Assembly (NCBI GenBank): GCA_028023455.1
Contig: JAQFVV010000287.1
Location: forward strand, 186,001 to 250,000
Direction: 5' to 3'
From: Epiperipatus broadwayi
Taxonomy: Eukaryota > Onychophora > Udeonychophora > Euonychophora > Peripatidae
DNA length: 64,000 bases
Made by a program: the position numbers and the translations under genes. This document shows, in pieces, positions 13,151 to 25,329 of this stretch. Position 1 is the stretch's first letter. Each line of letters begins with the position of its first letter. The notes beneath the pieces are model-generated. The model saw nothing but the letters and a program-made list of their open reading frames with translations. It had not been told where the DNA came from and ran no database searches.

Positions 13151-13880
13151 ATATGTTTTTTGAAACTATTAAAATATAAGCAAATTTATAATCTAGCTAT
13201 TTCATCCTAGTTTTGAAATAATGTTGTGGATAACAATTTCTTTATGATTTTAGTTATAAATACTTATATTAACAAGATGCCCTATGTATGATTAATGTGT
13301 TCTAAAATTTAATCATTGTGTGTTTTAGATTCAGAATTTGTAAAAAAAAAAAAAAAAAAAAGTTCAGAATGTTTCTTCAATTCTTTCTGCAAGCATATGG
13401 ATTATGATAACAATCATATCAGCAGTGATCAACCTTACTTAAGTTCAGTCTTGGATTGTTCTCTGAGTAGTGAAGCATAAAGTCTTCCTAAACAATCTTG
13501 CAAATAGATCTAGGTGCAGTGCTCTCAGATCCAAGACAAGCTGAAGAACCTCATATTGTACATCAAAATGACATTTACAATATAATACTAAATCATCCAT
13601 ACATTTTATTACTGTTACACAATGCTTTATTTACCACCCTCTTTTACAGTTTTGATTGCCCCAGCAATCTTCTTCAGAACTACAATATTATACAAACATA
13701 TGAATATAAATATAAAGATACATGAACTTATAATTTACATTTTATATATACATCTTATAACCTTCATCTATTTATTATTTTTTAAATATTGTATAATTTT
13801 TTACCCTTTTTTTTACATTCTATATTTATTAATTAAAAACTTCCTATACATATATATTCTATTTTTATTCTTTATTTTAT
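13151..13880. other. Intron, no feature recognised
   Basis: Contains an (A)19 run at 13343-13361, consistent with the tail of a retroposed copy, and otherwise featureless AT-rich DNA. Confidence 0.5.
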
Positions 13881-14114
13881 TTTATTCTTATAATATTTAA
13901 TTCTAACTTAATATCTTTTATGTTTTACATTATTAGTCTTCATTTTACTAACAATCATTATTTATAATTTATACATTCAATAATTTATAATCTATTTTAA
14001 TTTATAATATTATTTTAAACACATTTTTAACCCACCTTTTATATCTGTAACTGCTAAATTCGAATTTTAAAAATTTTATCATTATACTTTTTGTACCCCC
14101 CTCTTTAAATTTTG
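13881..14114 (+). repeat. Direct repeat pair, copy 1 (~235 bp)
   Basis: From TTTATTCTTATAATATTTAA to CCCCCTCTTTAAATTTT. Shares CTAACTTAATATCTTTTA, TTTTACTAACAATCA, CATTCAATAATTTATAATC and GCTAAATTC with 14431-14678. Confidence 0.82.
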
Positions 14115-14430
14115 GATGTGATGTGATGCAGTGTAAATTCTCCTTATACGGAGTTAGGAATCTCTCAGCAACTATGCCCAGAGAAACCTGTTAACCACTT
14201 TACCTCCCCTTTCCATTCTCACCCTAAGTTTTCCCATAATCTGCTCCATCCCATTTCCACAACATAATCTTTGTCAACTCCATGGCCTTCATATCCAAAT
14301 CCCCCTTATCTTTTCCCAAACTCAGCATAAAAACCAATAACTCACTTTCTGTATAATCACTTTTTTACATTTATATTATTAGCAGCTTTCTCTACCTATT
14401 TTTTATATAACTAAATTTTTTAAAATTTAT
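14115..14430. other. Spacer between the repeats, pyrimidine-rich
   Basis: Holds GATGTGATGTGATGCAGTG and a C/T-rich stretch (CTTTACCTCCCCTTTCC). No frame or known element recognised. Confidence 0.5.
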
Positions 14431-14678
14431 TTTATTCTTATTGCTCTTTAAATACTTAATCTAACTTAATATCTTTTATACTTTACATTATCATTATTCA
14501 TTTTACTAACAATCAATATTTATAATTTATTCATTCAATAATTTATAATCGATTTTACTCTATAATATTATTTTTAACTCATTTTAACCCATCTTTTATA
14601 ATCTCCTAACTTCAACTGCTAAATTCAAATTTTAAAAATTTACCGTTATACTTTTAGTATCCCCCTCTTTAAATTTTA
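14431..14678 (+). repeat. Direct repeat pair, copy 2 (~248 bp)
   Basis: Second copy of 13881-14114, same strand, start-to-start distance 550 bp, ending CCCCCTCTTTAAATTTT. Roughly 80-85 percent identical by eye. Could be two arms of one dispersed repeat or an old tandem duplication. Confidence 0.82.
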
Positions 14679-15830
14679 CATATTTCTATGCAAATGTAGC
14701 ACACTTTCTTTATGAATTGTGTTCTAAGTCCCCTCCACCTTATTCTCACAATCTGTGGCAAATGAAGAATTTTCTTAGATATCGTTTAACTTATTTAATT
14801 CACAAAAATATTTGTTAAGATTAAAAAAATTATTACATTCTTTTATGTTAATATATTTTGTTCTTCCGTAAAATTAGTGTATATAAATTTCTAGATCAAT
14901 GTCATACAATATAGAGTCTTGATGTGTTATCTGAGGCTACTTTTAATATCATTAGATGCCATGTCCGCTCACCATAGAAATTTATCAATACTTATGTAAG
15001 TTGAGTTATACGGATATAAAAAAAAATATTTTTTTTAAAATTAATTTGCAACTTTTAATAAAGATTTATTAAAACCAATATTATGATCTACCAGAATTTA
15101 TGATTGCCATGTTGAATATGACTGTGATAAAATTATAAGCATGTATTTGTTAATATTACTATTTTTATCGCCAAAAGATGATTGTTTATGATGTTTAATG
15201 GCCATACTGACTGCAAGAATATATATTTAATGTAAATAAAGTTTTAGTCAAATCTTGTATTTTGCATACAAACAGTACATTAAAATTATTATCGGTACAA
15301 ATGTACTCTAGAAAATTAGCAGAAAACTGAAAATCCAGATTTGATATTGCGCAAGGACAATATATATATAAATGAGCCCTGCTACATAGTCAGAACTGTA
15401 TAAAGATAACTGGATGTGTTCTAGCAAAGCAGAGCAATATTTTATACAATCATGTGAGCAGCAATTGTGCAACCTTGTAAGCAAAAAAGTGCAATGTAAA
15501 CGCTAATCATTGTAGAAGTCAATAAAATGGTTAAAGACATATTTAAAATAAGATTAGAATGTGTGTATGAACAGTTTATCATATGGCCAATTATGAATAG
15601 CTTAAAAATGCTAAAATGATTTCATTCATTTTATTTTATTGTATTCTTATTATTAACAAGTAAATAAACTTGTTTTTATTACTTTTAGTCAATGTTGTTG
15701 TCTTTTTAATTTATTGCAGATGCATATATAGCTGGTAAACATAAATCTTATCCCTGTATGTAGTAGGAATGGCATGAATCGAGACTTGAATGGCTGTAAT
15801 AATTACTTTATGAAGTAAGAACCTGTGTAA
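14679..15830. other. Intron, no feature recognised
   Basis: AT-rich DNA upstream of the gag-like frame. It may be the leader of that element but I see no motif. Confidence 0.5.
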
Positions 15831-15837
15831 GTTATAT

Positions 15838-16116
15838 TTGATAAATAATGCAAGCAAGCAGAATGGCATAATAATAAATTATGACAATGTTGAAAATAGT
15901 ATTTGTGAGTTTGACATTAACAACATGTCAGCATGGAAAATTTATGTTGAGCACAAGAGTTATATGCTAATAAATAAAATTGATAAAGACAGACTCAAAA
16001 TAGCTACACTTTTTGATAATAGTGTTTTACAAGCCACAAAACAATTGTGTGACCTGAAAATATCTGAGGACATTTTATATGAAGAGATAAGAAACATGTG
16101 CCTGATATTGACATAG
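15838..16116 (+). pseudogene. Retrotransposon gag-like open frame (92 aa)
   Basis: An unusually protein-like frame for this window. The segment MSAWKIYVEHKSYMLINKID followed by KDRLKIATLFDNSVLQATK and LCDLKISEDILYEEIRNMC follows the pattern of gag-like capsid domains of Ty3/gypsy-related elements: W-x-x-Y-x-E-x-x-x-x-Y, then D-K-x-K-x-A-x-x, then Y/L-x-x-LxDL...YEE. The usual CCHC knuckle and any protease or polymerase are missing. A near-perfect hairpin follows at 16154-16213. Alternative: a fragment of some other domesticated or non-LTR gene. Family assignment is by pattern only. Confidence 0.42.
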
Positions 16117-16153
16117 GGCACTATAAGTAAACAAAAAATTCGATTGTTTTTCC

Positions 16154-16213
16154 ATAAAAAAAATTATGAGCAAACATGTATTAAAATACATGTTTGCTCA
16201 TAATTTTTTTTAT
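16154..16213. repeat. Perfect 27-bp-arm inverted repeat
   Basis: Arms 16154-16180 and 16187-16213 are exact reverse complements (core ATTATGAGCAAACATGTA) around a TTAAAA loop. No mismatch in 27 pairs, which is striking in a region otherwise full of decay. Confidence 0.97.
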
Positions 16214-16842
16214 ACAATTAATTACTTTGCTTTTTTATATAAATAAAACTATATTGCTTTTTTAATAAAAAGAATTATATAAATTAATAAAATTATAATT
16301 ATATTTTATTATTATATTGTTTTGTTAATAAATTTTAAGCATCATACTATTTAAATTGTTTGTTTTTAATTAATTTTAAAAATTAGACAATATATAATTT
16401 TTAATAAGAAGAAATAGAAAAACTATTTTTGATGATGATCCAGTTTCTTTATCTACTGGTCACAATGAACTCAGAAAAATATCTAAAAATCAGAAAATAT
16501 GTTTTCCGGTAAACCAACTTAATACAGATAAAGCAGCCTTTAATTAAATAGTGTATTGCAGGGCAAAATGCTTTCCAATAATGCCAATGAAAAGAATCAG
16601 TGAAAATAAAGACATTACTCATCAGACTTGATACCTGTCCAGTGATTGTTTTCTATTCAAAAAAATATCAAGATATCCATTTATTGGTCAATACTTGATA
16701 TTTATAACCTAACAAAATTTTCCAGCTAATTCTGATCAGACTTAAACATTAGTTCATGGATAAGATGAGGAGGTGCATTCTGCCATGATGTCTTAACATT
16801 TAGCATACATATACATTTATAAATAACATCATATATATTTAC
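16214..16842. other. Intron, no feature recognised
   Basis: AT-rich sequence between the hairpin and the exon at 16843-16911. Nothing recognised. Confidence 0.5.
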
Positions 16843-16911
16843 CTATTTTTAATAGACCAAAAATAAGAGAGTTCCTCTGGCAAAGGATCACTTGCTAGAT
16901 ATTCATTCAAT
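16843..16911 (-). CDS. Host gene exon 6 of 8 (69-nt microexon)
   Basis: Exon of 69 nt: one base, 22 codons, two bases. The acceptor is GATTTTATTTCAG and the donor AAATAG/GTAAATAT. It encodes LNEYLASDPLPEELSYFW and SIKN, acidic and helical in flavour, linking two beta-domains. The split Arg codons at both ends match the neighbouring exons exactly. Confidence 0.85.
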
Positions 16912-17665
16912 CTGAAATAAAATCAAAACTTTATCAGAAACACATGGTTTTTTTTTGTATCAAAATAAATCTCTAATTAAAGAAAGTGATGTGAAGCTAA
17001 GCTATAAAACAATTTATATTATTAAATAATACCTTATGATAAAAATCTGACTATAATACAAAATCTTTAAATATTATGGATATTAACTTGAATTTCTTTT
17101 AAATTTTAATAATAATTTTGAAATTGTAACATTTTATTTTTTAGAATCTATATATTCCGACTCAACAATCTCATTGCCAGCAAAACTAGTGATCTTAAAA
17201 TGCCATTAAATAATGTCTTTATCAATATTAGTTGATAAAAATTAATAGTATAATGTAATATGAAATGTTATAAAAATAATTGCAAAACTATTCATTTCCA
17301 TATATATACTTTTGCATATATAAAAAAAAAAAATCTATTTTTTAACCTTAAAAATAGATTCATTGTATAAATGTTGTTTCCTCTTTGTTTTTTATTACAT
17401 TATATATTTAAAACAAATCTCATTATTCTTACTCTTATATATATATACAATTAAAGTCATGAAAAGTGTTAAAATGCCTCCAAAATGCATTTTAATTGAA
17501 TGTCTCTTCAGTTAGTTAAGATCATTATACCTCATAGATGTACATTATTCTTATGCCATATTTATCCAATATACATTACATTACCTCACACCACAAGTTT
17601 AACATTTACAGCATGCATATCCTGACAGTTAGAGTCTTTTAATAAATACATAAATTATTACATAC

Positions 17666-17762
17666 CTTTTTCTCCAAATATAGACATTAATTGAGCAATT
17701 ATATCTTTTTCTTAATTTTGTACTCATTATTACATTTTCATTATTCAATACTTCAATTTTTT
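17666..17762 (-). CDS. Host gene exon 5 of 8
   Basis: Exon of 97 nt: two bases, 31 codons, two bases. The donor AAAAAG/GTATGTAAT is strong. The acceptor GGTATATCAATAG has a poor pyrimidine tract but is the only AG nearby giving the required phase. It encodes KIEVLNNENVIMSTKLRKR followed by YNCSINVYIWRK. The last strand (CSINVYIWRKR) runs straight into the next exon. Only 754 bp of intron separates the two. The body of the exon is firm; the acceptor is the least certain boundary in the chain. Confidence 0.72.
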
Positions 17763-17920
17763 CTATTGATATACCAGTATCATGTATTTTTTAAAATATA
17801 ACTTATCAATCTTACATAATGCATTTTCACTCAAAATAAATTTCTTCAGTTAGCTAATTATTAAGAGCATGTTCAAAATGTAATTGCTTGTATGTTAAAT
17901 TTATATAATATACTTTAAAT

Positions 17921-18218
17921 TAGGGTCGCCCAAACTATGTTCCATGAAACACTGGTCAATAAGTGTTCCATAGGGAAATATGAAATTCTGGTAAATTAGT
18001 AAATATTGTATTAAGTTATGTTTTAAACATGTGAATTGTATTATAAAATTTTTTAATAAATGTTTATTTTGTTTTTTAACTCTTATATTTGTTTACATTA
18101 TTTGTTATTAAAACTGAAAAATCCAAACCTATCTTTCTATTACAAAAACCAAAGTGAGGTGGTTAAAACTATAAGATTTCTAAAGTATTCCACAATAGAA
18201 TAAGTTTAGAAAACACTG
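17921..18218. mobile_element. hAT-type MITE, 298 bp
   Basis: The left end TAGGGTCGCCCAAACTATGTTCC and right end (reverse complement) CAGTGTTTTCTAAACTTATTC are imperfect hAT-type termini. They are flanked by an 8-bp target duplication CTTTAAAT / CTTTAAAA (7 of 8 match). Size, termini and 8-bp duplication together are typical of non-autonomous hAT elements. No coding capacity. Confidence 0.8.
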
Positions 18219-18226
18219 CTTTAAAA

Positions 18227-19960
18227 AGAAATAAAAATTATTCTGGAGATGTGATACCCTGGGATAATTAAAAAGACTATTTCAGTCAAAATATTACTTA
18301 AAGATCATTTACATTTTCCTGATATTTGTTACTGTATTTTTATTGTAATATAATCTATGAATATATAATTCAAGTATAAAATTAATTAAAATGTATAACT
18401 TTTAGATAAATATATCAATATTATTATGTATTTATTAGGCAACAGAATGTAATATTATTATTAGTCCAGATATAAATTTAAAACTTGGTTAAGGATCAAT
18501 ATATCTTATTTTAAATTATATTCATACATGACATTATTTTAGCTCCATATCGTTTTTTTTTTTTCACAAATGCATATTATTAAATATATAACTTTGAAAA
18601 TGTGCATTTTGACATACTATTAAATATATATATTTGAAAATATTATGTCACTTAAAACGAATGATGATATCAAGAAAGAAAATACCCCTCCCCCAGATGT
18701 ATTTCTGTTGAACTAGCTTCAATTTCCGATTGTTATACTTTTCCAAATGTCATCATCTTTCATTTTTTATACATTGTATTTTCTTAAATCTTATTCTTGT
18801 ACAACTGTAATGATTTACTATTTGTTAGATAATTGAATTTAAAGTCTCTATCTCGGCTAACAAATTATTATTATAACAATAATACAGTTACTTAAAAGAT
18901 TGTAAATTATCATTAAGATTTACAAAAATTGTATACTTGTAACAAAATATAATAAATAAATAATGCATAGACATGAAGATACTTAAAAAGCTATCATGAA
19001 CCAAATGATGAAATAAATTCAACAAAAATTCATCTTTAGAGTCTTTGCTTTTTTTCTAATGTCATTGTGCATTTGTTTGAAGTGGTATAATGCTTAACAG
19101 AAGATTTTCATATACATATTTTTAATTTTTATCAGTGCATCACTTGTCCTAATTCCACTATATCACAACCAACCATCAGGCAGAAACTCAGATCACACAC
19201 ACTATGCATGCATTTTTCAAGCAATCTTCGCTTATCAGATGAGTTAGATATTTAAACAACTGAATCTCCACACCCATGTTGACAGCTTAATATTTTTCTG
19301 TTACACCATACTCTCTCACAAAATGAGAACTGATTTCAATCCACTCTTAACATATCTTGTAGAAAGATGAAAGTCATTGCAATGCAGAGGTATTTTCAAA
19401 TTTTTGAGTTTTTATCAAGGCATTTCTGTAATTGTTTGTCATAAAAATAATATTTTAAATTGATATATAAAATCTTGAACATGAATATAAGAAGTTAAAA
19501 AATTGAATAAGAAAAATATGATCATTTCTATATGAATTTAATAGAAAGATATATTTGATGCTTAATAAAAACTAATATCTATATTTGAGATAAAATGGCT
19601 GTAATAATTTTTTTACCTGTTAATTAGTTCTTATTTATGTATTTAATTAAAAAAACTATAATTGTCAATGAGAGCATGCCAGAGATGAAATATTTGTAAA
19701 ATAAATTGATATAATATATAAAATAGGTAAAAAAAAAAAAATTATAATAGCTTACAAATCTATTGAAAAAAGATTCCACAAACGACTTTTATTAATTCCA
19801 GAAACACTAGCATCTTTGATAAAAAGCTGGGGGTAAAGAATGTTCATGGTACATGTACAAAATATTACTTCTGGAGTTAAAGCCTTCTTTTCTAATTAAT
19901 AGAAAATTATTTTTAACATATATATATATTATATTTAATATTTTCATGGTTATATAATAA
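18227..19960. other. Intron, no feature recognised
   Basis: AT-rich DNA with a T run near 18552-18564 and an A run at 19731. No coherent frame found. Confidence 0.5.
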
Positions 19961-20055
19961 AAATAAAGTCTTATTTGGGTTATACTATGTATTATTTTTA
20001 AAATGGGATATTAAAACAAAATAATACATAGTATAATCCAAATAAGATTTTACTT
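19961..20055. repeat. Inverted repeat with ~38-bp arms
   Basis: Arms 19961-19998 and 20018-20055 (core TTGGGTTATACTATGTATTA) are reverse complements with about three mismatches around a 19-bp loop. It resembles a tiny foldback element; no target duplication is evident. Confidence 0.85.
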
Positions 20056-21219
20056 TCACACATATATATACAATTTTAGAGCTTTATTCTAATCTTAAAT
20101 ATTCAATAATATAACAGTATCATTTATAAAGGTTGTCAAAGATTTATAAAAAAATTATTGAAAAAACATTATTCAATGAGAATCTAAAAGTAATAAATAC
20201 ATTGCCAAACTTGCTGTTAAATAGAGGAATTATCATATAATTAAAATAAAAATATTCATAATATTTTGTGGTCATTGTACTATTTAATGAATTGCAATAA
20301 ATATAATTTTTCTCAATACTATTTTGAAATGGAATATATTTTATAAATATTGAAGTGTTTCAACTCCTTTGAATTGTCATCTTTCAATTTATAAATTGAT
20401 GATTATGTAAACTAGTTAAAAAATTTAATAATGATGGAATTTTTACATACTAAAAGAATTGTTTCTTGGAAGATAGAAAGAAATGCATCTAATATTATTA
20501 ATGTGTCAACTTGAAAAAAGTCACAGAGAATATAGAATATAGTGACAAATCCTTAATTTCAATTCATTCACAACTGACTAAAGTAAAAAAAGTCAAAAGT
20601 AAAAGAGTCAGTTTATTACTTGAGTGCAACCAATCACATATTTATGCATATGTATGTGTTTTTTATTTCAGAAAAACATAATGAATATTTAGATTATGTC
20701 ATTAATATAGATAGTAATTGTAATGCTACCATTATCTAATAAGCTTCCATTATAGCAAAGATGGATGTCTCTAGTGTCTTCTACATACAATACAATACAT
20801 CACATCACATATTTTAAATGGATTTTATTTAGGGAAACAAATAGGGGATAACTTATTGTATATTACTTAGTTCATGGAAATTATTTATAAGGAAAATAAA
20901 ACTACTTATATTATTGCATTATTATATTTAGAAAAGTCTTATAATAATGGATGGGAAAAGAGTGTGGGAAAGTCTGTGTTATGAGGATAGAAGTAATGAT
21001 AATATTACATTATCTAATAAAATTCCATTATCTTTTGCAAAATAAATTATAATAAATATTAGATAATACTAAGTTAACGATTGTACTAAGTTTAGTATAT
21101 AAAAGAATCCACTTCAAATATTTTCATGGGAATAGATTTGGAATTGTTAAGAATTATTAAGGATCATTATAAATATAATTAATAAAAAAATTGAAAGATG
21201 AAAGGTAAACAGGCTGGGA
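20056..21219. other. Intron, no feature recognised
   Basis: AT-rich intronic DNA with a short ACAATACAATACATCACATCACAT string near 20788. Nothing else recognised. Confidence 0.5.
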
Positions 21220-21236
21220 TTGAAACATGGATATCG

Positions 21237-21286
21237 TCCTCCTCCTCCTCCTCGTCGCCGGCGGCGTCATTATTATTATTATTATT
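21237..21286. repeat. Compound microsatellite (CCT)n / (ATT)n
   Basis: CCTCCTCCTCCTCCT, then a GC-rich CGTCGCCGGCGGCGTC island, then (ATT)n. The GC island is unique in this AT-rich window. Confidence 0.9.
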
Positions 21287-21905
21287 GGTTCTTCCCATCA
21301 TTGAATATTGTTCAATTATTTGGAATCCTAGCTCATAAACAGGGATGTAATTTATTACAATCAGTATCTAATAAGTTTTCCAAATATGTTTTTCTGGGAA
21401 ATAAAATTGTTGTTCATCTTTCTTCTAGACGAAAATATAGAGATCTTAAATATCTTTATAAAAATGTTAATAAAATAGTTATTCTATCTGACACAATTTC
21501 TACTATTATAATTAGATCTCATGTGCATGATATGTACACTGTCTGCTTCTGTTTATTACATTAAAACTTGTCATTCCAATGTTCTTAAATTTTCTCCTTT
21601 ATTTAGGCTATCATCTTTATACCATCAGATTTGTAGTAATATTTATCACTTCAATTTAGATTATAAACAATTTTGTAATATTATTAAATTTAAATGCCTT
21701 TGTTGATTGGTTTAAATTGATTTTGTTTATGTATATATATATATTTTAAATTGATTGTTAATTTTTATTGTTATGTTATGTACATTATGTTAATCCCTTT
21801 TATTTATTTATTTTATTGTTTGTTTTTAATGTGTTAACTGTAATTGGCTATATGCTGTTGTTTGGCACTTAAATGAATTGAATTATTATTATTATTTAGT
21901 TGGAG
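21287..21905 (+). pseudogene. LINE 3' end with (ATT)n tail
   Basis: Starts with PIIEYCSIIWNP in one frame and GCNLLQSVSNKFSKYVF in another. This is the L-x-P-I-x-E-Y-x-S-x-x-W-x-P ... LLE-VQ-x-x-x-T/K block that closes many Jockey/CR1-type reverse transcriptases. It continues RRKYRDLKYLYKNVNK. After the last coding traces (about 21706) comes a 3' UTR ending GGCACTTAAATGAATTGAAT(TAT)n, the short-microsatellite tail typical of such LINEs. At least one frameshift; 5'-truncated at the microsatellite. Confidence 0.68.
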
Positions 21906-24440
21906 GATGAGATTAAAATATTAGAGATAGAGGTGGAAAATCCTAAGTCCAAAACTGAAAGAATGCATAATGTTATCTATCTTTTTTGCACATGATAAAT
22001 CATTTTTAAAAATAGTATAAAGAATATGGAGCTAATATTATAGAAGTATGGAAAGATAGAAAAAAGTGAAAAATTAAAATAAATGAGAAAAAAATCTAAA
22101 ATATTAATATTTAATGGAAAAATACAATTTTTAAAAAATGGAAAATCTTACATATTTGTTTTGAAAAAGTGGAAAAGAATGGGTCTTTAAATACTTTGTT
22201 AAATCAGAATAGGAATTGTACACATACTTTGTAATTAGAATTTAAAAAAAAACATGACATAATTAAATATAAGAAATGTAGAATAATTTGGAAACAAATA
22301 ATACCTGCTTTAACATTTGGAAATGAGACACTTTGTATTAAATAGGATCTCAAGAAATATTAGATAAAATACAAAAATAAATAGATAGATATGTACTGAT
22401 TGGTGAATTGTGAACAGCAAATTGAACCCATTTCTTATTCAAAGAAAGGAGATGGGCTTCATTTCTAATTAAAGAAATTAACAGTAAAATTTTAATTGTT
22501 TGGAAGGTTAAAATATATTAATGACAATATATAAGTAAGAATAGAATTTACATAATTACGTGGAAATAATAATAGATATGATGAACTAGAAAAGATTTTA
22601 CAATATAAAAAAGTTAATAGATATATAATTTACTTCTTTGTATTTATATAAGAAACAGTTTAAATATATAGAAAATGCATTACAAGTGCATAATTATCAG
22701 GAATAGAATAAGTAAGTTAGTTAGAGAAAAAAAATAAGTTATAAAAAATAAATATGAATAAAAAAATAATTTGGAATTATATATGAATAAAAAATATATA
22801 AAATAAGAAAGAATACATGATAACAAGAGAGGGAAATTATTATTATTTAGCGCTAAAAAAAAGGAAAAGAAAGAAAAAATGGAATAAAGATTTGAATTGT
22901 TATTTATAAAGAGGTGGAAGAAAAGTATTGAATACATCACTTATTTTTGGAGTGTAGAGTATTGAGAGAATCCTAAAAAACTGTATAGAAAATGGGGGGG
23001 GGGTAAAGATTAAAAAGAATAAAAGAAGTAGAAACTTTATGATTTTTTTCTGTTTATCTTTTTTTAATGGAAATTGCTAATATAAGGATAGGGATAATAG
23101 AACTAATGAATTACTTTTATTAAAATGGGATAGAATTTTTAAAAATGAAATGGACCTGAAAGAAAATTTGGTAATAAATAATAAAAAGTAGATTAGTTTA
23201 ATGTGGTATATAATAATTCAGATGAAAGAAATATATAAATTAGCTAAGAAAATTTCTGGGCATGTAACCCAAACCTTTAATTTTATCTTCAATCATATAG
23301 ATATCACATTACATAGAATACTGATATAAAAGAATGTTGGGATGAATATAAAGTATTCTAATAAACAGGAAATAAACTGTAATAATGTTTTCAATTTAAA
23401 AAATATTAATGTGTTTTCCATAATTATAATGAAATACTACATGCAATTAACTATAATTTTAAATCATATGTGAATTATTATTTCAACAATAATCTATTTT
23501 AAATGCTTGATTTTTTTTTTTTTAATTTTAATCTTTAGACAATTACAAAAGTAGTCCCAACTCTATTTGAATACCCATTAAATAGTACCTATTACAGAGT
23601 TCCCAAAAACAAAATAGAACCTAATCGAAAATTATATGCAGTTTCTATATTTATTTTGTCACTATTAAATATGAAAATAATAAGCTATAACATTAAAAAC
23701 CATCTACACCATCTGCTGAAGAAAATATTTTCACATAGGCTCTATTTATAATATTACTGTGCTACTGTAATCAAAACCAGTTGTTTTCTCCTGCATAATT
23801 AATACTGAATATATTTTTCCAAAATAAAAAACTAATGTATATAATTGTGTGATTAGTTGCTTAGGAGATCATGTGATATTGAGCTCAATATTTTCATTTA
23901 ATAAAAATCAGAGATTCTTTTTTTTTACTTTATTCAGTTGATAATCAATTCCAGGAATCTTCAGCTTTGAGTTTTTCACTCTAGTCCTGTGTCAAATCAC
24001 CCAAAGCAAAAAAAAAATTTTTTTTTGAAAAATTGAAATATAACATATCGATAAATGGTACCCTTAACATCTTTTCTGCTGGTAAGTTTGATTGAAGATT
24101 AGATGAAAAATGTCATGGTAACTAAGACACTGGCATGATTTAATCCATGGGAATGGTCAACATATTTACATGGTGACCTGCGAGAGTTCAAAAGATGAGA
24201 CCTATGTGAATTTTTGTCATTTCTCTATCTTTTGTGCTATTGCCTTATCCACATAAGCACAGTGATTTTTTTGTGACCATATTGAGATTTTTATTGCTAT
24301 TTTTCATTTATATTGATACTATATTGCTGTTTTCCAGTGGATTTTTTCTTTACAGTTCAATGTGGATTTTGTGATTCTGTAAATTTGTGACTTTTTGGTG
24401 GGATTATTATTAGTTATAATTACGTGTAATTTAGAAAAAA
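21906..24440. other. Intron, no feature recognised
   Basis: Very AT-rich, including a G8 run at 22994-23001. The 86-codon minus frame at 22680-22940 is almost all F/L/I/Y/S/N and is not a gene. About 23,530-24,000 is somewhat more complex and may hold an old repeat. Confidence 0.5.
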
Positions 24441-24461
24441 ATTTCTGTCTCGTTTACCAAA

Positions 24462-24760
24462 ATGACTGAAAAAAATGAGATGTCTAAGAAAGACAAGAAA
24501 AATGAAGATGATTTAAATTTATGGGACCTATTGACTTTGGAAGAAGAAACAATTGTTTTTTCCCCAAAAGACTGATTTATACTGAATGTTAAATTATGTG
24601 AAAATGGCCATGGCATGAAAAAATACATTCATAATTCAGAGAAACAGTGGCGATGCAATTTGAAGGATTGTTTGAAAAAAATTGCATGGAAATTGTTTTA
24701 GGAATGAGTTATAGATATAAGAAAATGAATAGTTGTGTAATTAAAAGATTTCTACAGAAT
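24462..24760 (+). pseudogene. Merlin/IS1595-type transposase N-terminus, broken
   Basis: A methionine start is followed by LWDLLTLEEETIVF, one stop, then LNVKLCENGHGMKKYIHNSE and KQWRCNLKDCLKKI. The C-x-x-x-H-x-M ... W-R-C-x-x-x-D-C-xK pattern is the zinc-ribbon region that opens Merlin (IS1016/IS1595-like) DDE transposases of animals. It would bind the transposon ends. The reading frame then decays and I cannot find the DDE/DDK core. A CTGCGAGAG motif occurs at about 24179 and in related form at 25025, but these are direct, not inverted, so the termini are unresolved. Confidence 0.5.
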
Positions 24761-25329
24761 GAATGAAAAAAATGGAAGAGCAAATTTTGAACTGATTAGT
24801 TTAAAGATAAAATCTTACAAAAACAGTAGATCCGGAAAGTGAAATTAAGTAAATGCTTTCACAAAGGAATTTTAAGTAATGGAATGGAAAATTGCTGATA
24901 AGAGAACAATTAAACTGAAGAATATAAAAACTCGGGATTGTAGATTAAAGTGCTCTTTTTCTTTTGTGTGTTGGTGAAGTGCTATTGGAGTTGTAATGAA
25001 TATCATTGGTAACCAGTCAACATCTGCGAGAGAATAAACCCAAATGTTTCAAAATCTTAAGATATAAAAATCTGACTAGTATTTAAAGCAGATTGTCCTT
25101 ATCTTATTTTCTTTGATGTAAGCCTAAAGAGCTCTTAGTTTTAACTTGGGAAACTTCTCAATCCATTAAATAAGACAGTAATTGTCAGACAATATTGAAA
25201 GAGGGTTTAAAGACTTTAAGAACTCCATGATCATTTATTTGTCTGTATATTAATTATATTTAAACTTATATATATATACTGTACAATGTATTCTAGTTTT
25301 GTGCTGTATAACTTATAATAAATTTTTAG

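Noticed and set aside
22680-22940. 86-codon minus frame
   Set aside because: Almost only L, F, I, Y, S and N from a purine-rich opposite strand.
23530-23630. Possible minus-strand exon with VLFNGYSNRVGTTFV
   Set aside because: An acceptor and donor can be drawn, but the phase does not fit between the exons at 26201 and 17666, which already join perfectly.
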